This document shows positions 1-11,200 of a stretch of DNA of 64,000 bases, in pieces. The notes beneath the pieces were generated by a model. That model worked only from the letters and a program-made list of their open reading frames with translations, had not been told where the DNA came from and did no database searches. The stretch is from Gymnorhina tibicen (lineage: Eukaryota; Chordata; Aves; Passeriformes; Artamidae), in NCBI GenBank assembly GCA_013399875.1, contig VXAZ01009309.1, positions 2,152,386 through 2,216,385 on the forward strand, read 5' to 3'. Made by a program: the position numbers and the translations under genes. Every line of letters begins with the position of its first letter. Position 1 is the stretch's first letter.

Positions 1-256
1 TGGGAAGTAACTGGATTAGGTAAAATGCGCTTGTGTGGCTAATAACAGGTAATTTTCACCGAGGTTTGAGGCACTACAAGGATTCCAACCACTGGATTTT
101 CATTGCTCGTAATCTTCAGGGGGTGCTGATTTGTCTGTCCTCCTCTCTGTGAGAGCAAACCACGTCACACGTTACCTTTTCCCATATGCCAGAACACTCA
201 TTATGTCTTGCTTTCCCCCAGAAGTGGCTTTAGTAACGAAGAGTTCTGATTTTCAG

Positions 257-1711
257 CTTTCTACACTGCAAAGTACGGCTACAAGGTGTGTCTGAGGGTG
301 TACCTGAACGGGGATGGGACAGGGAAAGGAACCCACATGTCCCTGTTCTTCGTTGTCATGAAAGGAGACTACGACGCTCTGCTGCCGTGGCCTTTCAGGC
401 ACAAGGTGAGAAGGGAAACCTTTCCATATCTGATCCCAGCCAAAAGTCAACACAAGGTGGCTTTTTCTCTGGAATTTAGTGGAAGTTGAGTGCTTTCCCT
501 CATCCCTTTCCAAAGGTGAGGAGCCATCCTGCAATCCTGGGTAATAATTTGTCTCTGACTGGAGTCCCTTGCAGGGAAAGCTGCTCCTGCCGACACTCCA
601 GACTTTGCCAGGTGGGGTTTTCAGACACCAGAACATGGTGTTTGGAATAGTCCGACCTGTGTCCACCTGGGCTAAAACCAGAGACATATTTTTTCCTGGC
701 TCTTGCTAAACATAGGTAGTATCAATTAATAGGAGGGAATTATGATTTGCTGCCTGAAGGCGTCAGAAGGGTGAGGTGAGAGTTCCACTGACAAAGGTGC
801 TAGGATGTCTGGTGGAATCCTGGTCTTACTTTTTCCCCTAGGTGTGATCTGATAATGGCAACAATGGTTAGAAAAGCAGTGAAACCACGGCAGGGCCTGA
901 TCCCTGCTCTGGCACTTGCCTTTGTGGGGTAATAATTCTGTAAGCCTTTCCTAGAAATAGCTTTACTACCAGTTAGCAGCCAAAACAATAGAAATCAAAG
1001 TTCCCAATCCTCGCCATGTTATGAGATTATGACAGACAGTTCATATTTCAAGCTGAAGAACAGGGAGTTAGTAAAGGGGGTAATGAGGTGTGGAGATGCC
1101 ATACTGATATTTAGGTTGTGTCTTTCACATATTTGTGCACGGGCAACTGAGCTGTTTCTTCTGATTCCAAACCACAATAACAGAATAAATGTAATGACTG
1201 TAACCAAACCCGGGGGCTGTTAAAGTTGTCAGGAGAGAGTGAGAGGAAAAAAGCCTTTGGACTGTGCAGTTCTCTACCAAGAAATAATTCCTTACTTGAT
1301 TTAATTTAATTTTGTTTTATGGGTAGCAAAGTTTTAGAAACTTCATCTGGGAGTTCACATGAACTGACCTTGCAGGTTGGAAACATTCGTTACAGTTTGT
1401 GTTTAACTATCAGTGGAGCATCCAGCTGCTTTTGCAGCACTGCTTGGTTTGTTTTCCACTCCAGTAACTCCTCGTTGCCACATTCTGTTTTTCAGGTGAC
1501 ATTTATGTTGCTTGACCAAAATAACAGGGAACACATAATTGATGCCTTTCGCCCGGACCTGACTTCGGCCTCGTTCCAGAGGCCAGTGAATGACATGAAT
1601 GTGGCCAGTGGCTGCCCCATGTTCCTCCCCTTGTCCAAACTGCAGTCCCCCAAACACGCCTACGTGAAAGAGGACACGCTTTTCCTCAAGTGCATCATAG
1701 AAACAAATTAG
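257..1711 (+). CDS. TRAF1: TRAF1, last two coding exons (partial gene)
   Basis: TNF-receptor-associated factor 1, a cytoplasmic adaptor that joins TNF-receptor-family tails and TRAF2/cIAP complexes to NF-kB signalling. Only the C-terminal half of the MATH/TRAF-C domain is inside the window. Exon A is 257-405 (acceptor tttcag, donor gtgaga) and contains [19 protein letters not shown]. Exon B is 1496-1711 (acceptor tttttcag), in frame, ending in TAG at 1709-1711. TRAF1 and TRAF2 are similar here. The tail [15 protein letters not shown] followed by FLKCIIET matches the TRAF1 ending as I remember it, and not the TRAF2 ending. Upstream exons, including coiled coil and zinc finger parts, lie left of position 1. 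The next gene on the same strand is PHF19, the same neighbour as in human. Both exons are open, with clean splice sites and no sign of damage. Confidence 0.95.
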
Positions 1712-3123
1712 CAAATTCCGAAATGTGGCTGCGTGCAGAAGCCACCCGCCGAGCGTCAATAGATTGCGAGAAAAAACCCATCAGTTTGAGAGCTTGTGTT
1801 AGCTTTTGTGCACACAAAACCCCCAGAGCCTGAGCCCGCACCCCCTGAACCCGCTGCCATCACCTGGAGCTGCCCCTGTGCAGCAGGAATGGGATGGTTT
1901 CACCAAACCAGCCAGTTCTCACGGTTTAGGTGTCGCTCACGGTCGCTCCACACTCGTGGAGAAGGGGCTGGGCTGTTCTTCCTCCCAGCCGGCCCTGGCG
2001 TGGCTGCGGTGCTGCCGGGATGCCTGGCGGGGAATGTGGCTGGATTCCCTTCCCGGGGATGGACAGGTTTGGGGGGTGCCAGGCGAGGCTGGGCCGTGCC
2101 ACCCTCGGGCAGCCCTGCAGGGAGTGCAGATCCCTTTCCCGGGAGGCGGGCAGAGAGGGAGCTCCTGGCAGCCCTCGCCGGCTGGCAGCCCCAGGGGGGA
2201 TTTTGGCTGTTCCCCAGCAGCAACAAGGACAGATTCCTTCCCCCGAGGGCCGGATCAGGTGTCTCTGTGCTTCCCCATGACCTTGGAAGCCAAGAGCTGT
2301 GGCCAGCGCCGGCGGCTGCAGTCCCTTCCCCCGGGGGATTTATTTCCTGCTGTTTATTTCTCTGTTTCTGAGCTCTGTAAGGAGACGTTGTGTTGCATCA
2401 GCAGACAGGGACCAGATCACGCTGTGCCTTGGGGGAATCGCCTCTTGGATTTCCCAAGGAGCCCTGGGACTTTCCCACTGCGGATACAGAGCTCTGGGAA
2501 GGCCAGAGCCCTGCTGCAGGCGGGGTAAGGGCCCCTCAGTGGTTTGGTTTAGTGTCCAGTCACTTCCTGAACCATCAAGGCAGGTGACTCATTAGAAATT
2601 ATTGGTTGTTTATTGCTTAATTCCTTTTGTGGGCTCTGATGTTTAAGATTTTTTGCACGCTAAAATGGAAGTCACTGCTGGAAATGGTTTTGTTCCTTTT
2701 GGGTTTTCAGATAGAGGTAAGGAATGAATAATTTTTTTCATAAGCAAGACAAGCTTGGGACTGTCTGCATGTGTGCAAAATCTCCCGCTTCTACCTTGGC
2801 AACAGCCTTTAAAATAATTAGTTGTGATAAAGCATCAAATTTCAAAAACACCCACCCCATAAACAAATATTTATCAAAGCTTGTTGGGAAGGAACTGGAT
2901 ATTCTTTGCCATCACATCTGTGTGTCTTTTCCTCTATTCCATCTTTCAAATGTTCTTCCAGGGACGGAAAGTGATTTTTCCAACAACGTGCAAGCCCTTG
3001 TCGCCACACTGGAGTAATTTACCTAAACATGTTATGCTTTTCCTGGCTGTATCACTTTGGCAAGTGTTGTATTTATTACAATCATTCATATTTTCTTACG
3101 ATTTTATTTATTTCCTAAATAAA
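1712..3123 (+). other. TRAF1: TRAF1 3'UTR with candidate poly(A) signal
   Basis: Sequence after the TRAF1 stop is non-coding. The best poly(A) signal is AATAAA at 3118-3123, just before a T-rich and GT-rich stretch, giving a 3'UTR of about 1.4 kb. Open frames in 1796-2595 run in several overlapping frames through GC-rich sequence, show no recognisable domain and are treated as chance. Confidence 0.5.
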
Positions 3124-5133
3124 GCTCACTAACTTAAGAAAGGTTTGGGTGCTATTTTCGCTGTCAGATAGGGAATGGAGCCAACTTGGAGATGTGATGA
3201 TGGGGGTTTATTATAGAAACAGCTGAGCTGTGCTACACTTTCCTTCCTTGCTTTTTTCTTTCCTTCTTTCTGGGGAAAGGAAGGTCCCTTTGGAGCTGTG
3301 CTCAGGAGCTGCAGAAATGCCCAGAACATCTCTGTGTCCATTTCCCTCAAACCTGCCTAGCTGGGAGAGCACTTACAGGCTCTTCAACAGAGCCCACAGA
3401 GAGAGCTCAGTTAAAAAAAGAAAAAAAAAAGACGGATATGGATGAAATCCATGCTAAATAAACAAACAGACACGAAACCCCGGTGCCCAGTGCTCCTCCT
3501 TTCAAAGGCACAGCCGGCAGAAAGCAGCCAAATGTCAGACTGATCGGCTCTGCTGGTGATGGCAGCCAGCCCTCGGAGCAAGGCTCCCTTCCGAGGGCAT
3601 CTCCATCCTTGGGAAGGGCTGCGGGAGCTCGGGCTGTCCCCGCGGGCACGGCCGGGGCCGGGGCTGTCCCTGCGGGCACAGAGCCGCTTTCCGAGCGCGG
3701 GGCTCCGCTCCCAGCCCGGCCCTTCCTGGAGCGGGCTCCTGGTTTGCATCTCCAAAACCTTCAGCCGCAAGAGCGTCTTGATAAGGAGGTGGCTGACACT
3801 TAAAGGAGCTGGAATCGGAGCGACATCAAGAGCTCTCGGATCCCGAAAATCGCTTCTGTGTGGTTTTTTTTTTGTCTGGATCAAATCAAACGATGCAGAA
3901 AAATCACGGAGGATTTTAGTGAGTTAGATCAGCAGCGTTTGCTCTGTGTTTCATGGCCAGGCTGGCAAAGAGTCAAAATGCTCCTGCAGCTAAGATGGTC
4001 TGAAATAATCAAGGACAAGGTTTGGAGGGAAAAATCTTTTTTTTTTTTTAATGGACTAATAAAGCTGAAAAAAAACAGGAAAATTTTGGGCTTATAAGCC
4101 TGTTCAGGGATAGAACTCAAACCCTGCACACAGTGGCTTAAACTGGTTGTGTTGGTCAGTCAAGTGGCTTCAGTGAAGAGGAGGTCGAGACCCTCAGGAC
4201 AGAGGGATGAGAGGGGGAATTAGCAACCTGTGGGAGCTACTTCTGTTGTCAGGGATGTGTCCCACTGAACCGGCTGCTCCTCCAGCTGGAAGTGGCGCTT
4301 GGGAGCCGTGCTGGGAGCCGTGGGAGGCTCCGGAGCCAGCGAGAGCCGTCCCTGCAGATCTGATCTCCACGCCAGGCCTGGAGCTCGCAGGCAGCTCCGT
4401 GTTTGGGTTTCCATTCAGTATTCCTCGGCTTCGGTCTCCAAGGCTACACGCCAACATCCAACCCCTCCTCCCACTCCTGTTTTCAAAGAAAGAAAAACAC
4501 TGTGAAAAGAGGCTGCAGCGATTTCTGGGCAGTTTTCAAAGCGGAGAGGCAGCGCTGGGAGCTGCTCTCCCTGCACACTCCGCAGGCTCTGATCCAGCCT
4601 GGGCCATGATTCCCCGGGTGCTCCATCCCCGTGCAGGCAGGAAAGCACCTCCCCACTCAGCAAGTGCAGGGTACGGGGGAGCAATTAAAAGTTTTTAAGG
4701 AAAAAACGGGAGTTTTGGAGTAGTTAACTTCATGGGGCTTCGTTCAAATCCTTCTGCAAAAGCTGGTTTTGTATTCCTTAGCGGGGAAGGAGCCAGGAGT
4801 CCTGCCCTGGAGCCTGTGCTGGCCCCACTCCCTGGCTGAGGAGGGTGCAGGATTGCTGCCCTCAGCTTTGCACCAGTTTTGGGGCTCTCATTCATTTCTG
4901 TTCCCTTGCTTACAGAATAATCTGCTTTTAATGACCGGACACTCCTGCCCTGTTCTGGCACGGAGAGCAGGTCAGCCTTGGATGCAAAACCAGTGTCCAG
5001 CTGCTCCAGGTGCTGTCACAGCCCCACTCCAGCACCCGCCAGGGACCACGATCCCACAGTGCCAAAGAAATGGGATATCCAGTGGCTCCCCCAGCCTGCC
5101 AGGGTGTGCGGGAGAAGCCAGCCGGGTGTGCAG

Positions 5134-5202
5134 AGAAGGAAGAGGAGAAGAGAAGGAAAAAGAGAAGGAGAAAGGAAAATGAGGAGGAAGAGGAGGAGAA
5201 GG
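5134..5202 (+). repeat. Polypurine GGA/GAA tract
   Basis: About 70 bases composed almost wholly of A and G, built from irregular GAGGA, GAAGA and GGAAA units. It is an imperfect simple repeat with asymmetric purine strand, and the frames crossing it give only Lys/Glu/Arg-rich peptide. Confidence 0.7.
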
Positions 5203-5796
5203 GCAGCATCTCTGCAGTGGGATTTGAGGTCAGGCTTGCTGGATGCTGTGATAGGAGCACCTGCAAAGAAACCAGAGTTAAATGTGATTATGTTGCTTCA
5301 TTCCGGTTGGAAAATAGAGGATACCTCTCAAATTCTGGGGTTTTTTTCACTTTTGTTTGGGACTTTTGTCCCAGCGCGAGGTTCCCGTGCTCTTTCCATC
5401 GGCAGGTGGCAGGTTTGGGGTGCCCTCTCCGTGTGGAGGGGTTTCAGTCAGGTTCTCCCTGCGTACCCCCCCGGTGAACTCGATCCAGCGTTTGATTTCC
5501 GCGTCACACCATCCGCATTCCTGCGGCGAGCAACCAACACGCTGCAAACATCAGCCTCGGGGGCCGGCCAGGAGGGTGGTGCTCCCCCGGCCCCCTCGGG
5601 GACAGGCTGGGACACGAACGCTGTCCCGGGAGCGCAGCAATCCACGGCATTTCGGGCAAACCCAGCGGCCCCAAGGCACGGAGCGAGGAGCGGGGTTTCT
5701 CCTGGGGTTGTGGTGCCGGGGTTATTTTAGTCCTGAGGTGACTCACACGTATCCCGGTGTGACTCACGGGGAGCTGGGGCCCGGGGCTGGGTAGGG

Positions 5797-5948
5797 ATGT
5801 GGCACAGCGTGGCACGGCACGGCACGGCACAGTGGCACACATGGCACAAATGGCACGCTGTGGCGTGGCATGGCACGCATGGCACACACGGCATACACGG
5901 CACGCACGGCACACATGGCACACATGGTACACATGGCACAGCGTGGCT
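5797..5948 (+). repeat. Minisatellite based on GGCACACATG-like units
   Basis: A short tandem array. The left part is GGCAC pentamers; the right part is mostly 10-base units of the form GGCACACATG with substitutions (GGCATACACG, GGCACGCACG, GGTACACATG). The repeated unit produces His-Gly-Thr or Cys-His-Val periodic peptides in different frames, which are by-products of the array and not proteins. Confidence 0.85.
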
Positions 5949-6660
5949 TTCCTCACGCAGCCCTGCACTGGGAGCAGCAGAGCGGCCGTGCCGGACCCAC
6001 CGCTCGGGGAATCGCCTTTTCCGTCCCCTCCGCAGGCGCAGCACCCCGAGGAGCACTCGGACACCGATGTTTTAAGGGAAAGTTTGGTTAAATAAATGAT
6101 TCCTAAGCTGAAGGGAGGCTCAGCCCGTGCCGTGCCGCTCACCCCTGGCGCCCGGGAGCCTCTCGCTTGCAGTTCAAGCTTCCTTGCACGCTTGCTCTGA
6201 GCCTCAGCTCCTGGAGCTGCAGGAGCTCATCCATCACGGACAGGAAAAGCCGTACGGACTCTGCTCGCGCTTGGCCCGGACCCCGCACCGGGAATCAGCT
6301 CTCCTATGGCCCGAGCAGCCTGGAAAACATTGCTTTTTCAGGATCGCTTTCCAACAAACAGCAAATCCTACAGATTTCTTCTTGGCACCCACCGAAGCAT
6401 TTTTACAGTGATTGATTTTCTCTGTGAGATTCAGAGAAAGGCTGAAAGGCTGCTCCCGCTTCCAGGAATCCCGGCGAGCACAGGTCGTTCCCTCTCGGGA
6501 CAATGCTGCGCAGGCACTGCCCGCATCCCACCCCTCCCGCATCCCACCCCCTGCCCGCCCCCACCCCGGGGGACCGGGGGAAGCCCTTTCCTGGCTGCAG
6601 CCACGGCTCGGAGGGGGACAGGCGGGGGGGGCCCGCGTGTGGCAGAGGGGGACGGGGCCT

Positions 6661-7411
6661 NNNNNNNNNNNNNNNNNNNNNNNNNNNNNNNNNNNNNNNN
6701 NNNNNNNNNNNNNNNNNNNNNNNNNNNNNNNNNNNNNNNNNNNNNNNNNNNNNNNNNNNNNNNNNNNNNNNNNNNNNNNNNNNNNNNNNNNNNNNNNNNN
6801 NNNNNNNNNNNNNNNNNNNNNNNNNNNNNNNNNNNNNNNNNNNNNNNNNNNNNNNNNNNNNNNNNNNNNNNNNNNNNNNNNNNNNNNNNNNNNNNNNNNN
6901 NNNNNNNNNNNNNNNNNNNNNNNNNNNNNNNNNNNNNNNNNNNNNNNNNNNNNNNNNNNNNNNNNNNNNNNNNNNNNNNNNNNNNNNNNNNNNNNNNNNN
7001 NNNNNNNNNNNNNNNNNNNNNNNNNNNNNNNNNNNNNNNNNNNNNNNNNNNNNNNNNNNNNNNNNNNNNNNNNNNNNNNNNNNNNNNNNNNNNNNNNNNN
7101 NNNNNNNNNNNNNNNNNNNNNNNNNNNNNNNNNNNNNNNNNNNNNNNNNNNNNNNNNNNNNNNNNNNNNNNNNNNNNNNNNNNNNNNNNNNNNNNNNNNN
7201 NNNNNNNNNNNNNNNNNNNNNNNNNNNNNNNNNNNNNNNNNNNNNNNNNNNNNNNNNNNNNNNNNNNNNNNNNNNNNNNNNNNNNNNNNNNNNNNNNNNN
7301 NNNNNNNNNNNNNNNNNNNNNNNNNNNNNNNNNNNNNNNNNNNNNNNNNNNNNNNNNNNNNNNNNNNNNNNNNNNNNNNNNNNNNNNNNNNNNNNNNNNN
7401 NNNNNNNNNNN
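6661..7411. other. Assembly gap (751 N) at the PHF19 5' end
   Basis: A run of 751 unknown bases flanked on both sides by very GC-rich sequence, typical of a CpG island that did not assemble. It probably covers the PHF19 promoter and part of its first exon. Long open frames reported across it are artefacts of N being read as unknown residues. Confidence 0.95.
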
Positions 7412-7560
7412 GGCGGGGGTCCCGCGGGGGAGCGGAGGGAAGCGCGGGGGTCCGCGGGAGCCCCGGGGGCGCGGAGCGGAGCTGCCGCCGGGCTCGGACG
7501 CGCTCCCACGCGGGGGACCCGGCGAGTGCCGCTGCCGGGACGTGAGCGCCGGGCTTTGCC
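7412..7560 (+). promoter_or_regulatory. PHF19: CpG-island remnant and likely non-coding first exon of PHF19
   Basis: Extremely GC- and CpG-rich sequence directly right of the gap. It ends at 7560 in front of GTGAGT (7561-7566), a consensus splice donor. The first PHF19 coding exon has an acceptor at 8261-8262, so this is the natural position of a 5'UTR exon. The transcription start itself is not visible and may be inside the gap. Confidence 0.5.
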
Positions 7561-8271
7561 GTGAGTGTGATCGCTCTGCCCATCCCGGGGCTCTCGGGGA
7601 GCGGGAGAGTCCTCGTGGATGGCAGGGGCCGGGCAGAGGGGGCTCGTGTCGCCATCCGCGACGCCAGGACACGCGTGTTGCCCTGAGGCCGTACGTGTGG
7701 CCGTGACGGGAGCGCCAAGGGGGGGAAAAGTCCCTTTCAAGTCGTTTCCGTGGTGTCCTTTGGGATCGCAGCTCTGCTGTGGATGGCTTCTTTGCCTCCT
7801 GCACCCCAAACCTCGTGGCGGTGACATTTGGCCGCTTGGGTTCGCTCGCTGTGGGTGGTGCTGGCACATCCCTACTCCTGCAGCAGTCCCGGTGGTTTGG
7901 GAGCCCACGAAACTGCACGGAAATTGTGATGTAAAAATCACAGTAAATTTAAAACTTTTATCCCTTACGTGCCCCTTCCCAAAATCGAACCACGCGGACC
8001 TGTGGCGTGTCCCGGTGCTGCGGGAGCCTGTCGGGGGTTAATTCCCTCTTGTTCACCAGTAGCAAAGATTTTGGCTGCTCCCTGGATTTCGTGGAAAGGA
8101 ACCGTCTCATCGGCACTTGTTTTGCAGTGTCCTGAGCCCCTGCTGGTGGGGCTGAACCACCTCCAGCCTCGGTCCTCCCAGGCACAACCCTGAGGGATGC
8201 TGTGCCCGGCTGATGTTGTGCCGTGTCGAGCGGGCAGGTGACAGCGTGTGTGTCCCCTCCAGGCCGTGCTG

Positions 8272-11200
8272 ATGGAGACCACCAAGCTGAACCCCCTGAT
8301 CCGGGATTTGTACGCGGCCGCCGGCCGTGTCCAGCAGGCAGCGGCCGCGGGCTCGGCGCGGAGGGGCAGCGGCTGCCGGGAGCTGATGGTCAGGCTGACC
8401 GAGGGGCAGTACGTGCTGTGCCGCTGGACAGACGGGCTCTACTACCTCGGCAAGATCAAGAGGGTAACGCGGGCACCCCCAGGGGAACGGGAGAACCCGA
8501 AGAGGTGCCGGTGCCAGCGGAGCCGGTGCCATTCCCCGGCTCAGTTCGTGGCTCAGGGGGTGCTGGCCTGGGCTGCAAAGTGTCTTTGGCCAGCGGGACA
8601 TTTTGGGTCGTCATCCTGCCCCGGGGTGTCACGCCTCAGACCTGACTTCCCGCAGCCCCGAGAGACGGGATCAGTCCCGAAGGAAAACAGGGAAGTGCTG
8701 GGAGTGGGAGCTGACACACAACCGCTCTTCCCGCTCTCTCCTGGCAGGTGAGCGGCTCCAAGCAGAGCTGCCTCGTCACGTTCGAGGATAACTCCAAGTA
8801 CTGGGTCCTCTGGAAGGACATCCAGCATGGTGAGTGTTGCCCCAGCCTCCCTTTCCCACTGCCGTGCTGTGGGACCCTTCCCGGCAGCACGGGGACGTGG
8901 CTGTGCCACCTCTGTCACCCCGTCCCACAGCCGGTGTCCCGGGGGAGGAGCCCAAGTGCAGCATCTGCCTGGGGAAGACGTCGGGCCCCAGGAACGAAAT
9001 CCTCATCTGCGGGAAGTGCGGGCTGGGTGAGTGTGGGTGTCCCGCCCGGGCTCTGCCGTGTCCCACCCCGGGCGAGGGTGGGGCCGGCCCCGCGGTGCTG
9101 ATGCCGAGCCCTCCCGCAGGTTATCACCAGCAGTGCCACATCCCGGTGGCGAGCGGCGGCGAGGGCCCGCTGGGGACGCCGTGGTTCTGCCGCCGCTGCA
9201 TTTTTGCCCTGGCCGTGCGGGTGAGTGGGGCTGCCCCGCGTCCCCGGCTCCGTGTGCTGCCCGTCCCCGGCGCAGCGGGGCAGGACGTGGCCCCCCGGGT
9301 GGCTCTGCTGACCCCGTCCCTGTCTCTCCCACAGAAGGGGGGTGCCCTGAAGAAAGGAGCCATTGCCAGGACGCTGCAAGCCGTGAAGATGGTGCTGTCC
9401 TACAACCCCGAGCTGCTGGAGTGGGACTCCCCACACCGCACCAACCAGCAGCAGTGCTACTGCTACTGCGGGGGCCCCGGAGAGTAAGGCCCTGCCTGTG
9501 ATGGGATCAGGGTGGGGTCGTTTGATCCCAGGCTTGCAGGGCACTGCCCCGGGGCCAGCGGCTTTGCTCCCTGCGCTGCCTCTGCCATCCGGGTCTCCGC
9601 TCGCTCCCGGAGGCAGCGTTTGCACCAGAAACACAAGTTAGGGACAGTTCTCTCCCTGGCTGGGGGGGGTCCGTGCCTGGGAGGGGACTGGGGCAGTGGC
9701 TGCCACACGCTGCCCTCAGTGTCACCTTCCTCCTGCCCCTGCCCAGGTGGTACCTGAAGATGCTGCAGTGCTACCGCTGCCGGCAGTGGTTCCACGAAGC
9801 CTGTACCCAGTGCCTCAGCGACCCCATGATGTTCGGAGACCGGTACGTCCCTTCTGGGCTTTGCTGAGCTGGCTTCCCAGGGGGGACTCGCAGACACAGC
9901 CCAGTTGTGTCTCCCTGATCCATCTGGCACCAACATGGATCAGGTGGCCCTGTCCCACAGAGCCCTGCTGCTCCTGGCCTTGCTGTCACCGTTGGCACCC
10001 GGAGCACTGTCCCACCTGGCCCATCCTGGGCCCTGCACGGCTGTAGGAGTGATCCCCGCTCCTGGCATTTTCCCTCCCTGATGTTTTCCAGGTTCTATGT
10101 GTTCTTCTGCTCCGTGTGCAACCAGGGACCCGAATACATCAAGCGCCTGCCCTTGAGATGGTGAGAAATGGGTTCTGCTCCTTTGGAATGTGCCCAGGCG
10201 GCTCTGGGACACCGGGCTGGCTGATCCCTGGAAGTGTTCAAGACCAGGCTGGATGGGGCTCTGAGCAACCTGGTCTAGTGGAAAGTGTCCCTGCTCATGG
10301 CAGGGGGTGGCACTGGATGATCTTTAAGCCCCATTCCAACACAAACCATTCCGGGATTGTGTGTTTGGGTTTTCCCCCAGCTGCAGGCAGTGTCCCACCT
10401 CTCCCCAAAGCTCAAGGGATGCTGTCCTGGCTGGGGCATCCCCTGGGATACTCCTCTGAGCTGGACTGCTTCCCCTGCAAAGTGTGGGACGGTTCCAGTG
10501 GGGAGGACCTGGGAGCTGGACTGGCACTGGCAGAGCAGGGCATGGCAGTGGCACCATCCTGCCAGGGCTGCTGACCCTGTGCCCCTCTTTGCTGCAGGGT
10601 GGACATCGTCCATCTCGCCCTCTACAACCTGGGTGTGCAGAGCAAGAAGAAGTACTTTGACTTCGAGGAGATCTTGGCCTTTGTGAACCACCACTGGGAC
10701 CCGCTGCAGCTCGGGAAGGTACAAACACACCCTGGGCTTGTGCTGGAGAGCAGCCATGGGAGTGAGAAATGTCACCCCAGCTCGTGCAGCGCTCGGCACG
10801 GCAGCTCCTGCTCCAGAGGAGCTTAATCCCTTTCCTCTGGGCTGGGATTTCCCTTGTTGGAGTGTCAGACCTGACACCTTTCCCAGTGGGAGCTGGAGCT
10901 GGGAGAAGCACTCACACCAAGGCGTGTTGGAAACCTGTCCCAGGGCAGGACAGGGCGGCTCCCCGAGCGCGGCGGTGCCAGACCCGGGTGGCTCTGGCCG
11001 GGCCTTGGCTCCCTCCCTCCCTGCCTCCCTCCCTGACCCTGGGCAGGAGCCGAAAGCCGGAGTTCGGGTTCCCCCGTCTGTTTGGATTTTGCATAACCAC
11101 AGCGGGCACTGAGCCCTGCCTGCCCCCCTGTCCCGCAGCTCACGGGCACCCCCATCTCGGAGCGCGGCCCCCACCTCCTCAACGCGCTCAACAGCTACAA

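Larger units (their letters stand above)
3124..6660. other. Intergenic region between TRAF1 and PHF19
   Basis: No gene recognised. Contents are an A-rich run near 3414-3431, a purine-rich GGA/GAA tract at about 5134-5202, a tandem minisatellite at about 5797-5948, and rising GC content toward the gap at 6661. Open frames here are low-complexity and mutually overlapping. Confidence 0.5.

Noticed and set aside
5797..5948. Possible CRISPR-like array
   Set aside because: Units are directly adjacent and diverged with no unique spacers, and the host is a vertebrate.
5504..6142. Cys-His-Val periodic protein on the minus strand and His-Gly-Thr periodic protein on the plus strand
   Set aside because: Both are translations of the decamer minisatellite; phase differs by frame and nothing outside the array is protein-like.
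6234..7941. Several 350-510 residue open frames on both strands over 6.2-7.9 kb
   Set aside because: They exist only because 751 N bases contain no stop codon; flanking parts are low-complexity Pro/Arg/Gly.
8915..9634. 239-residue minus-strand frame opposite PHF19
   Set aside because: Shadow of PHF19 exons; it crosses exon and intron alike without any domain.
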